DNA from: Enhydrobacter aerosaccus
GTDB lineage: Bacteria; Pseudomonadota; Alphaproteobacteria; Reyranellales; Reyranellaceae
Assembly (NCBI RefSeq): GCF_900167455.1
Contig: NZ_FUWJ01000001.1
Span: 1,674,001-1,738,000, forward strand
Direction: 5' to 3'
DNA length: 64,000 nt
Positions 24,302 through 32,380 of the stretch are shown piece by piece. A program made the position numbers and the translations under genes. The notes below the pieces were generated by a model. The model did not search any database, was not told the DNA's origin, and saw nothing but the letters and a program-made list of their open reading frames with translations. Within the stretch, counting starts at the first letter, position 1; each line of letters begins with the position of its first letter.

Positions 24302-25099
24302 ATGCTGAAGTCGCTACTTGGCTTGCTCACCTGGTTTGCTGCGGCACTAGCCGTCGGTCCCAGCATCGCCAAAGCAAATGATGAAGGTGAGCTGTTGAGG
24401 CTTTCATACCTCAATGGCAAACCGCCAGCGGTGGGCATCGACAATGTTAATGGCGTTCTCCGTTCGATCGGCGCTCGTGTCAGCCTGGTACCGATACCTC
24501 CAGAAGCAACTCCCCTTGTCGATGCATCCCAAAGCCGAGCGCTGACCGAGGATGAAGGAAAACGTCTCATGGCACTCTTTGCCCTGCATCGTGGGCAGCT
24601 TCTGGAGGAAATCGCCAAGGCCGGGCGCCAACCGGAGGCACACCGTGCAGGCTATCTCACAACATCCGAGATTGGCGACGCTCCATATCCGAAACTCTTT
24701 GATATGAAAGCTATCCCAGCGGGCGTTCTCCCCGTTGCTCTCTCCAAATATGGAAAACTTCATGTAAATACGTCGGATAGCGGCGTCGGGCTGGATGAGC
24801 TGATGACCGTGGTGTCCGGAGGACCCTGGATCTGGTTTTTTCGCCTGCCAGACAACGAGATCGTGAAGTTGTCTGTCGGCCCTGTCCGCGTCGAAGGGAA
24901 GGCTTTCCGTATAAGCTATGCTGGCCTGGTCCCTCACGCTGCATTCCTCAGCGCACCTTACGGGTTGACGATCGCCTATGCGACCGGGCCGAAAAACTTC
25001 GTCATGCGTTACGATGATCCGAGCGTTGCGGGTGCAGACACATTGGGGACCAATCCTTGGATCGACTTCACGGGGTCCGTTCCAGAATTGAGGCGCTGA
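24302..25099 (+). CDS. Secreted protein of unknown function
   Basis: A 265-residue protein with an N-terminal signal peptide (SLLGLLTWFAAALAVGPSIAKAN, cleavage near 25). I cannot name the family. The mature part has a motif region GIDNVNGVLRSIGARVSLVPIP, a helical stretch (DEGKRLMALFALHRGQLLEEIAKAGR), then a beta-rich half with LHVNTSDSGVGLDELMTVVSGG and ISYAGLVPHAAFLSAPYG, where the arrangement suggests a cupin-like barrel. The ATG directly follows the lyase remnant in the same orientation and has no clear ribosome-binding site, so the signal peptide may be fortuitous if the true start lay further upstream. Confidence 0.55.
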   Translation: MLKSLLGLLTWFAAALAVGPSIAKANDEGELLRLSYLNGKPPAVGIDNVNGVLRSIGARVSLVPIPPEATPLVDASQSRALTEDEGKRLMALFALHRGQLLEEIAKAGRQPEAHRAGYLTTSEIGDAPYPKLFDMKAIPAGVLPVALSKYGKLHVNTSDSGVGLDELMTVVSGGPWIWFFRLPDNEIVKLSVGPVRVEGKAFRISYAGLVPHAAFLSAPYGLTIAYATGPKNFVMRYDDPSVAGADTLGTNPWIDFTGSVPELRR

Positions 25100-25350
25100 T
25101 GCCGAAACGGAGGGGATCGCCTTCATCGTTGATCGATCTCCTTCTATAGCCGCGGCGTCTACGCCCGGTATCCGGCGCGGCTCAAGGAAGCCGGGAAGCA
25201 GCAGCCTTTGCGCCGCGCTGCCTTCTCCTCCTCCCGCGAAGCGTTCTGCAGACCGACTTCGCGCGCCTCGCCTGGGCCATGGGGACCTATATGATCGCTC
25301 GGACCGCCGTATAGTTCCGGCGCGCATGGCTGCATCGCGAGGTTCGAGGC
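25100..25350. other. Gap without a supported gene
   Basis: GC content returns to the high core level here. No gene, hairpin or repeat could be supported before the GTG start at 25351. Confidence 0.35.
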
Positions 25351-27804
25351 GTGATCGAGATTCCATCCAAGGCCCAGATCGTCATCGTCGGTGGCGGAAT
25401 CGTCGGATGCAGCGTCGCGTACCATCTGTCATTGCGAGGCGTGACCGATGTCGTGCTGCTGGAGCGCAAGCAGCTCACCTCGGGCACGACCTGGCACGCC
25501 GCGGGGCTGGTCGGTCAGCTGAGGGCCACCCACAACCTGACGCGCCTCGCCCAGTACACGACCGAGCTCTACGCGTCGCTTGAACGGACGACCGGACAGG
25601 CTACCGGCTTCCGGCAGATCGGCTCGCTGGCCCTGGCCTCGACCGAGGCGCGTTTCGAGGAGCTGAAGCGCGGAGCGTCGATGGCGCGCTGCTTCGGCCT
25701 CGAGGTCGATGTGCTCACCGTGGAACAGGCGTGGAAATTGTGGCCCCTGATGGCGACCGACGACCTCGTCGGCGCCGTCTATCTGCCCAAGGACGGCCAG
25801 ACCAATCCGGTCGACACGACACAGGCTTTGGCGAAGGCCGCCAGGAGCCGCGGCGTTCGCATCGTCGAGAACGTCAAGGTCGAGGAGATCGTCGTCGAAG
25901 GTGGCAAGGCGGTTGGCGTCCGCACCGCCCTCGGCGACATCCGCGCCGACATTGTCGTGAACGCTGCCGGCATGTGGGCCCGCGATCTCGGCGCCGCCGC
26001 CGGGACCACCGTTCCACTGCATGCGGCTGAGCATTTCTACATCGTCACCGAACCGATTCCCGGCCTTCCCCGGCACCTGCCTGTGCTGCGCGATGCCGAT
26101 TCCTGCGCCTACTTCAAGGAAGACGCAGGGAAGCTCCTCGTCGGCTGGTTCGAGCCGGTCGCCAAGCCCTGGGGCATGAAGGGCATTCCCGAAAGCTTCT
26201 GCTTCGACACGCTGCCGGACGATCTCGCGCATATCGAACCGTTGCTCGAGACGGCGATGCGGCGCGTGCCGGCTCTCGCCAAGGCCGGCATCCAGCTCTT
26301 CTTCAACGGCCCCGAGAGCTTCACGCCTGACGATCGCTATCTGCTCGGCGAGACGCCGGAAGTACGGGGCCTGTTCGTCGCCGCCGGCTTCAATTCGATC
26401 GGCATCCAGTCGGCCGGCGGCGCCGGCAAGGTGCTGGCCGACTGGATCGTCGATGGCCATCCGCCGATGGATCTCTGGGACGTCGACATCCGGCGCATGA
26501 TGCCGTTCCAGCGCAATCGCCTGTACCTCCGCGACAGAACGGTCGAGGCGCTGGGCCTGCTCTACGCCATGCATTGGCCGTTCCGGCAACCCGAGACGGC
26601 GCGCGGCGTGCGTCGCTCGGCCCTCCATGACCGCCTTCTCGCCGCCGGCGCCTGCTTCGGCGAGACGGCCGGCTGGGAGCGTCCCAACTGGTACGCCCCC
26701 AAGGATGTGCCCGCGCGGTACGACTACAGCTACGGCAGGCAGAACTGGTTCGAGCACTCGGCGGCGGAGCATCGCGCCGTCCGCTCGAACGTCGGTCTGT
26801 TCGACCAGTCGTCGTTCGGGAAATACCTCCTGCAAGGTCCCGATGCCGAGGCCGTCCTGAACCGCATCAGCGCCAATGATGTCGCGGTTCCCGTGGGACG
26901 AATCGTCTACACCCAGTGGCTCAACGAACGCGGCGGCATCGAAGCCGACCTCACCGTGACGCGCGAGGCCGAGGATCGCTTCCTGATCGTGACGGCCGCG
27001 GCGACGCAGACGCGTGACCTCGCCTGGCTGCAACGCCACATTCCTGCCGACGCCCGCGCCGTGGCCGTCGATGTGACGTCCGCCCATTCGGTGCTGAGCG
27101 TCATGGGACCGCAGTCGCGGCTCCTTCTCGCAGGGCTGACGGGCGCCGACCTGTCGAACGCCGCCTTCCCCTTCGGAACATCTCAGGTCATCGACCTTGG
27201 CTATGCCCGCGTTCGCGCCAGCCGCATCACCTATGTCGGCGAGCTGGGATGGGAACTCTACATCCCCACCGAATTCACGCTGGATGTCTTCGATCGACTG
27301 GCTGCCGCCGGCCAACCCCTCGGCCTGCGGCTGGCGGGCTATCACGCCCTCAATTCGCTGCGCCTCGAGAAAGCCTATCGCCATTGGGGCCACGACATCA
27401 CCGAGGAGGATACGCCGCTCGAGGCCGGACTCGGTTTCGCCGTCGCCTGGAACAAGCCCGGCGGCTTCATCGGACGCGCCGCGCTCCTGAAGCAGAAGGA
27501 ACGGGGCGTGACGCGTCGACTCGTCCATTTCGCTCTCGATGATCCGAGCCGGCTGCTCTACCACAATGAGCCAATCTGGCGGGATGGCACGCTGGTTGGG
27601 CGCACCAGCTCCGGCATGTTCGGCCACACCATCGGCAAGCCGCTGGCCATGGGCTACATCGACAATGGTGGTGAACGGGTCGATGCGGATTTTGTCAACG
27701 CCGGGCGATACGAGATCGAGATCGCCGGCGAGCGCATCGGCGCGACGGCGACGCTGCAGCCGTTCTACGATCCCGCCAATCGACGCGTGAAGGACCTCGG
27801 CTGA
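25351..27804 (+). CDS. FAD-dependent oxidoreductase with GcvT domain (dimethylglycine/sarcosine dehydrogenase type)
   Basis: An 817-residue two-part enzyme. The N-terminal DAO domain has the FAD motif IVIVGGGIVGCSVAYHL (about 9-25) and GTTWHAAGL (about 47-55), whose histidine is the covalent FAD site in dimethylglycine oxidases. A FAO_M linker follows (about 375-430). The C-terminal half (about 440-817) is a GcvT-like aminomethyltransferase domain with FDQSSFGKY, GELGWELYIP and a GCV_T_C end. Such enzymes demethylate N-methyl amino acids and pass the one-carbon unit to tetrahydrofolate. GTG is the only sensible start. A Bug receptor follows 44 bp later and may supply substrate. Confidence 0.9.
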   Translation: MIEIPSKAQIVIVGGGIVGCSVAYHLSLRGVTDVVLLERKQLTSGTTWHAAGLVGQLRATHNLTRLAQYTTELYASLERTTGQATGFRQIGSLALASTEARFEELKRGASMARCFGLEVDVLTVEQAWKLWPLMATDDLVGAVYLPKDGQTNPVDTTQALAKAARSRGVRIVENVKVEEIVVEGGKAVGVRTALGDIRADIVVNAAGMWARDLGAAAGTTVPLHAAEHFYIVTEPIPGLPRHLPVLRDADSCAYFKEDAGKLLVGWFEPVAKPWGMKGIPESFCFDTLPDDLAHIEPLLETAMRRVPALAKAGIQLFFNGPESFTPDDRYLLGETPEVRGLFVAAGFNSIGIQSAGGAGKVLADWIVDGHPPMDLWDVDIRRMMPFQRNRLYLRDRTVEALGLLYAMHWPFRQPETARGVRRSALHDRLLAAGACFGETAGWERPNWYAPKDVPARYDYSYGRQNWFEHSAAEHRAVRSNVGLFDQSSFGKYLLQGPDAEAVLNRISANDVAVPVGRIVYTQWLNERGGIEADLTVTREAEDRFLIVTAAATQTRDLAWLQRHIPADARAVAVDVTSAHSVLSVMGPQSRLLLAGLTGADLSNAAFPFGTSQVIDLGYARVRASRITYVGELGWELYIPTEFTLDVFDRLAAAGQPLGLRLAGYHALNSLRLEKAYRHWGHDITEEDTPLEAGLGFAVAWNKPGGFIGRAALLKQKERGVTRRLVHFALDDPSRLLYHNEPIWRDGTLVGRTSSGMFGHTIGKPLAMGYIDNGGERVDADFVNAGRYEIEIAGERIGATATLQPFYDPANRRVKDLG

Positions 27805-27848
27805 CCGCTCGGAAAGGAACGGCCGCCCCTCGGAATGCGGGTCTGGAG

Positions 27849-28835
27849 ATGAACGATCGGTGGGGCGACAATCCATCCATGCACCGTCGTCATTTTCTCG
27901 CTTGTGCTGCCGCCTCCCTTCCCTTTGCCGCGCGGGCCGATTCCTTTCCCAATGGACCGTTCCGCATACTCGTGCCGTTCGGTCCAGGTTCGGCCACCGA
28001 CCAATCGGCACGGCAGGTGGCCGATGGATTGAACCGACTGTTCGGCGTCCCGGCCGTGGTGGAGAACAAGCCCGGCGCCAATGGCGCCATCGCGGCCGAC
28101 ATCGCCGCCAAGTCGAAGCCCGACGGCCAGACGATCTTCGTCTGCTCCAACACGGCGGCAGCGTCGAACGTCGCCCTGATGAAGTCCCTGCCCTACGATC
28201 CGCTCAAGGACTTCGAGCCGCTCACGATCATCGGCCGCGCCCCGGTCTTCCTAATGGTGAATCCCTCTCTCGGCGTGACAACGGCCGGCGAGTTCGTAGA
28301 GCTGTGCCGGCGCCAGCCCGGAAAAATCAACTTCGGATCCGGCAGTGCCTCCACGCGCATCTCGGGCGAGCTGCTCAAGGCCAAGGCCGGCATCGACATG
28401 GTCCACGTCCCCTACAAGAGCACGCCGCTTGCGCTCCAGGACACCATCTCGGGCCACGTCCAGATGTGCTTCACCGACCCCGTCACCGGCCTGCCGCAGG
28501 TGAAGGCCCGCACCGTCCGCTGCCTGGGCGTCGGCAATCGCGGCCGCTACAAGCTGACGCCCGACATACCGACGCTGATCGAACAAGGCGTTCCCGATTT
28601 CGAGCTGATGACCTGGACCGGCGTCCTGATGCCGCGCGGGGTGCCGCAGCCAATCCTGGCGCGCCTGCATGAGGCGGTGGTGACGACGATCACCGAGCCG
28701 GCCTATGTCGAGCGCCAGGTGGCGGCCGGCTCGGAAATCGCACCAACCTCGCCCGAGGAGATGCGCCGCCTGCAGGTTGCCGAAATCGAGCTCTATCGCG
28801 AGATGATGAAAATCGCCGGCATCGAGCCGGAATAG
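27849..28835 (+). CDS. Bug-family periplasmic binding protein
   Basis: Second TctC/Bug receptor of the window, 328 residues from ATG 27849 or 318 from ATG 27879, which starts directly at the leader MHRRHFLACAAASLPFAARAD. Family signatures are FRILVPFGPGSATDQSAR, VVENKPGANGAIAADIAAKS, YDPLKDFEPLT and INFGSGSASTRISGEL. The leader carries a twin arginine (RRHFLA). It follows the FAD/GcvT oxidase closely and may be co-transcribed with it. No TctAB subunits are present. Confidence 0.85.
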   Translation: MNDRWGDNPSMHRRHFLACAAASLPFAARADSFPNGPFRILVPFGPGSATDQSARQVADGLNRLFGVPAVVENKPGANGAIAADIAAKSKPDGQTIFVCSNTAAASNVALMKSLPYDPLKDFEPLTIIGRAPVFLMVNPSLGVTTAGEFVELCRRQPGKINFGSGSASTRISGELLKAKAGIDMVHVPYKSTPLALQDTISGHVQMCFTDPVTGLPQVKARTVRCLGVGNRGRYKLTPDIPTLIEQGVPDFELMTWTGVLMPRGVPQPILARLHEAVVTTITEPAYVERQVAAGSEIAPTSPEEMRRLQVAEIELYREMMKIAGIEPE

Positions 28836-29217
28836 CCGCGCCGCATATCGCTGGGCAACCGCTGCTGTGTACGGCAAAGCCCTCTCTTTGCCCTGCTTCG
28901 CTCAAGGACGATGGTGGAAAAGATCCCTCGGCTGCGCTCAGGATGCCGGGATTATTTAAGTTCTGAGACTAGATCCAAGTCTGGAACATCCATGATCACG
29001 CAACTCTGGAAGCCCGGCGTCGTGGATGGCCCGTCGCAAGGTCATACGGCACGCATCTCGAGCCGACGCTCCGGCCGGCAGAGACCGCGGATGCAATTCT
29101 GGCGACGTCGCGTAGACTTGGAGGAAGCGAACAAGTCGCCTCGGCTGATATCGATCTTTCTCACGACATGGTGAGCACGACCGCTATCGAGCCGACGCAG
29201 CGCAACTGGAGATGCCG
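28836..29217. other. Intergenic region with one dispersed-repeat copy
   Basis: A diverged copy of the GATCCCTCG...TGCGCTC repeat lies at 28922-28943. The rest shows no gene I can support; short open frames here have no ribosome-binding site or family features. Confidence 0.4.
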
Positions 29218-29658
29218 ATGCCGTCGGGACTGTTTTCTTCCTGGCTCCCCTGGGCCCTTCTATCCGCCGCCTTCGCCGCCCTGACGGCGATCTTCGCCAA
29301 GGTGGGCGTGGAGAACATCAGCTCCGACTTCGCCACGCTGATCCGCACCATCGTGATCCTCGGCGTCACGGCGACGATCGTGGCCGCCACAGGCCAATGG
29401 CAATCGCCGGAGTCCGTCTCGGCGAAAACCTATCTGTTCCTCGTCCTGTCCGGCCTGGCCACCGGCGCCTCGTGGCTGTGCTACTTCCGCGCCCTCAAGC
29501 TCGGCGATGCCGCCCGCGTGGCACCCATCGACAAGCTGAGCATCGTTCTGGTCGCCGTATTCGGGGCCACCTTCCTCAGTGAGAAACTCGCCGCCGTGAA
29601 CTGGTTCGGCGTGGCGCTCATCGCCGCGGGCGCCCTGCTGGTCGCCTACAAGGGCTGA
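29218..29658 (+). CDS. Single-domain EamA-type transporter
   Basis: Small membrane protein of 146 residues with one EamA domain of about five helices: WALLSAAFAALTAIFAKVGV (about 9-28), LIRTIVILGVTATIVAATG, TYLFLVLSGLATGASWLCYFRAL, IDKLSIVLVAVFGATFL and WFGVALIAAGALLVAYKG. Full EamA transporters have two such domains, while this short class works as dimers. ATG 29218 is preferred to ATG 29212 because GGAG lies six bases before it. It is isolated upstream of the palindrome-controlled aldehyde dehydrogenase gene. Confidence 0.8.
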   Translation: MPSGLFSSWLPWALLSAAFAALTAIFAKVGVENISSDFATLIRTIVILGVTATIVAATGQWQSPESVSAKTYLFLVLSGLATGASWLCYFRALKLGDAARVAPIDKLSIVLVAVFGATFLSEKLAAVNWFGVALIAAGALLVAYKG

Positions 29659-29719
29659 AAGGCAGGCCCTCGGGCCGTTCGCCCCTTCCCGTTCGTCGTA
29701 TCAGACGCTATATAGCCAA

Positions 29720-29743
29720 CGCTATATTCACTTGAATATAGCG
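29720..29743. promoter_or_regulatory. 24-bp palindromic operator, site 1
   Basis: CGCTATATT and AATATAGCG are perfect reverse complements separated by six bases. The site lies 65 bp before the aldehyde dehydrogenase ATG at 29809. A perfect 10-bp palindrome GCTATATAGC is at 29707-29716 just upstream. The same 24-bp design occurs at 33907-33930 and, less perfectly, at 33995-34018. Confidence 0.7.
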
Positions 29744-29808
29744 AATGGCCCCATAAGGCGGCGGGTACGAGGCGCGCTGCGCTCTCCCGCACAGCGAGGA
29801 AAAGTATC

Positions 29809-31239
29809 ATGGCACATGAAAGGCAGTTCTATATCGACGGCGCCTGGGTCGACCCGGTCGAGCCCGCCCTGCTCGACGTCATCGATCCATCCACCGAGGA
29901 GGCCTATACGCAGATCGCCGTCGGCAGCCCGGCCGATGTCGACCGCGCCGTGGCGTCGGCCCGCCGCGCCTTTCCCGCCTATGCGCGCACCACGCGGAAG
30001 GAGCGCCTGGAGCTGCTGCGTGCCATCCTCGCCGAGTACCACAAGCGCCGCGCCGATGTCGGCGACGCGATCTCGCGCGAGATGGGTGCTCCTCTCGCCT
30101 TCGCGCGCGAAATCCAGGCCGGACGCGGCATCGCCCATCTCGAACGCATGATCGAAGTGCTGGAGACCTATCCGTTCGACTATGTCGAGGGCACGACCCT
30201 GATCGCGCGCGAGCCGATCGGCGTCTGCGGCCTGATCACGCCCTGGAACTGGCCGATCAACCAGATCGCCTGCAAGGTGCTGCCGGCCTTGGCCGCTGGC
30301 TGCACCATGGTGCTGAAGCCGTCCGAGGAAGCGCCCATCGACGCCATCGTCTGGTCGGAGATCATGCATGCGGCGGGCACGCCCAAGGGCGTCTACAACA
30401 TGGTGCAGGGCACGGGCGCGGTCGTCGGCGAAGCGATGTCGTCCCACCCGGACATCGACATGATGTCCTTCACGGGCTCGACCAGAGCTGGCATCCGCGT
30501 GGCGCAGGCCTCGGCCGCCACCGTCAAGCGCGTGGCGCAGGAGCTGGGTGGCAAATCGGCCAACATTCTGTTGCCGGACGTCGACTTCGAGAGCGCCGTG
30601 ACCAAGGGCGTCAACAGCATGATGACCAACAGCGGCCAGTCGTGCAGTGCGCCCAGCCGCATGTTCGTACCGCTGGAGCGGCACGAAGAGGTCAAGGCGA
30701 TCGCCAAGGCCGCCGCCGAGCGGTTCACGGTCGGCGATCCCAGCCATCCCGACACCCGCCTTGGCCCCGTCGTCAATGCCGCGCAGTTCGAGAAGATCCA
30801 GCGTCTCATCCAGGCCGGGATCAAGGAAGGCGCCGAGCTGGTGACCGGCGGTCCAGGCCGCCCCGAGCATCTCAATCGCGGCTTCTACGTCCGTCCGACG
30901 GTGTTTGCCGGCGTCACGAACGACATGACGATCGCGCGCGAGGAGATTTTCGGTCCCGTCCTCACCATCCTTCCCTACAAGGACGAGGACGAGGTCGTGC
31001 GGCTCGCCAACGACACGCTCTATGGTCTTGCGGCCTACGTGCAGGCCAGGGATGTCGAACACGGCCGTCGTATCGCCGCGCAGATGCGCGCCGGCAACGT
31101 CCATCTCAACTATCCGCTCGGCGACACGGCCGCGCCGTTCGGCGGCTACAAGCAATCCGGTAACGGTCGCGAATACGGCAAGTGGGGATTGGAGGAGTTC
31201 CTCGAGACCAAGGCCGTGATCGGCTACCAGGCTGCTTGA
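29809..31239 (+). CDS. NAD(P)-dependent aldehyde dehydrogenase
   Basis: Cytosolic aldehyde dehydrogenase of 476 residues that oxidises an aldehyde to its acid. The cofactor segment PIGVCGLITPWNWPINQIACK (about 138-158) includes the conserved Asn, the general-base Glu lies in QELGGKSANI (about 245) and the catalytic Cys in NSGQSCSAPSRMF (about 277). EEIFGPVLTILPY and the C-terminal PFGGYKQSGNGREYG are intact. A 24-bp palindrome shared with the second aldehyde dehydrogenase lies upstream. An SDR gene follows 220 bp later on the same strand. Confidence 0.9.
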   Translation: MAHERQFYIDGAWVDPVEPALLDVIDPSTEEAYTQIAVGSPADVDRAVASARRAFPAYARTTRKERLELLRAILAEYHKRRADVGDAISREMGAPLAFAREIQAGRGIAHLERMIEVLETYPFDYVEGTTLIAREPIGVCGLITPWNWPINQIACKVLPALAAGCTMVLKPSEEAPIDAIVWSEIMHAAGTPKGVYNMVQGTGAVVGEAMSSHPDIDMMSFTGSTRAGIRVAQASAATVKRVAQELGGKSANILLPDVDFESAVTKGVNSMMTNSGQSCSAPSRMFVPLERHEEVKAIAKAAAERFTVGDPSHPDTRLGPVVNAAQFEKIQRLIQAGIKEGAELVTGGPGRPEHLNRGFYVRPTVFAGVTNDMTIAREEIFGPVLTILPYKDEDEVVRLANDTLYGLAAYVQARDVEHGRRIAAQMRAGNVHLNYPLGDTAAPFGGYKQSGNGREYGKWGLEEFLETKAVIGYQAA

Positions 31240-31459
31240 GAAACGCGGCAATCAGCATGTGCAGAGCCCACTGCGGCAAGATCCATGCAGTGGGCTCCCG
31301 TCGGCGGCGACGACGGCCGACCGTCGCAGTTCCGCGCGCTGGCGGACGTCGTTCGACACGTCGTCGCCAGGAAGATCACGACCGTAACGCCGTCGGGACT
31401 TGCGAGGTGATCGCCAAGGACGACTGGTCGTAGCGGGCCGGCGTCGCCATATTCGCCTC

Positions 31460-32314
31460 ATGACACAGACTCATCCCGCTCTCGTCGCCGGCCGCGTGGC
31501 CGTGGTCACCGGCGCTTCCAGCGGCATCGGACTCGCCGCCGCCCGCCGCTTCGCCAGGCTTGGCCTCAAGGTGTGCCTGGCCGATCTGTCGCCCGATGCG
31601 CTCGAATGCGCCGCTGCCGAGGTCGTCGCTGCCTCCCCGTCCGGCCGCGACGCGGTGCTCGCCCTGCCGACCGATGTCAGCAAGCTCGATCAGATCCAGG
31701 CCTTGAAGGACAAGGTCTATACGGCCTTCGGCGAGGTCGGGGTGTTGATGAACAATGCCGGCACGGCACCCGGTGGCGGCCCGTGGGACCATATCGATCG
31801 CTGGCGCAAGGTTCTCGAGGTCAATCTGTGGGGCGTCATCAACGGCGTGCAGACCTTCGCGCCGGCGATGCTGGCACAGCGGACGCCGGGCGCGATCGTC
31901 AATACCGGCTCCAAGCAGGGCATCACCTGCCCGCCCGGCGATACCGCGTACAATGTGAGCAAGGCGGGCGTGAAGGTCCTGACCGAGGGCCTCGCCCACA
32001 GCCTGCGCAACGAGGACGGCGCGCGCATCAGCGCCCACCTCCTGATCCCCGGCTCGACTTTCACCGGCATGACGGCACAGGGGCGGAGCGAAAAGCCGGC
32101 GGGCGCCTGGACGCCCGACCAGGTCGTCGACATGCTGATCGACGGCATGAACCGCGGCGATTTCTACATCCTCTGTCCCGACAACGAGGTGACGCGCCAG
32201 ATCGACGAGCGGCGCATGCTCTGGGCGGCGCAGGACATCATCGAGAACAGGCCGGCGCTGTCGCGCTGGCATCCCGATTACAAGGCGACGTTCGAGCAGT
32301 TCCTGAAAGGTTGA
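31460..32314 (+). CDS. Short-chain dehydrogenase/reductase
   Basis: Classical SDR of 284 residues. The cofactor motif TGASSGIG is at 17-24, with an acidic residue in CLADLS after beta-2 suggesting NAD(H) preference. MNNAG (about 97) and the catalytic Tyr-Lys pair AYNVSKAGVK (Tyr about 163) are present, and the catalytic Ser is in NTGSKQG. The C-terminus is longer than usual and ends HPDYKATFEQFLKG. It is downstream of the aldehyde dehydrogenase, so it may supply its aldehyde from an alcohol, but the substrate is unknown. Confidence 0.85.
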   Translation: MTQTHPALVAGRVAVVTGASSGIGLAAARRFARLGLKVCLADLSPDALECAAAEVVAASPSGRDAVLALPTDVSKLDQIQALKDKVYTAFGEVGVLMNNAGTAPGGGPWDHIDRWRKVLEVNLWGVINGVQTFAPAMLAQRTPGAIVNTGSKQGITCPPGDTAYNVSKAGVKVLTEGLAHSLRNEDGARISAHLLIPGSTFTGMTAQGRSEKPAGAWTPDQVVDMLIDGMNRGDFYILCPDNEVTRQIDERRMLWAAQDIIENRPALSRWHPDYKATFEQFLKG

Positions 32315-32320
32315 GCTGGG

Positions 32321-32361
32321 CCGCCACCCGGGCGACGACTTTCCGTCGTCACCCGCGGCGG
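32321..32361. terminator. Bidirectional hairpin between convergent SDR and aldehyde dehydrogenase genes
   Basis: An 11-bp stem (CGGGCGACGAC / GTCGTCACCCG, one G-T) with a TTTCC loop is extended outward by CCGCC / GGCGG. It fills the gap between the converging genes. No T-run follows on either side. Confidence 0.5.
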
Positions 32362-32380
32362 AATCAAAAGTGATCGCGCC

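Noticed and set aside
25429..28011. 860-codon open frame antisense to the FAD/GcvT oxidase
   Set aside because: Composition is an antisense artefact of high GC; it has no family motifs, while the plus strand has complete ones.
28911..29174. 87-codon open frame between the Bug and EamA genes
   Set aside because: It begins in a dispersed repeat and has no ribosome-binding site or protein-like pattern.
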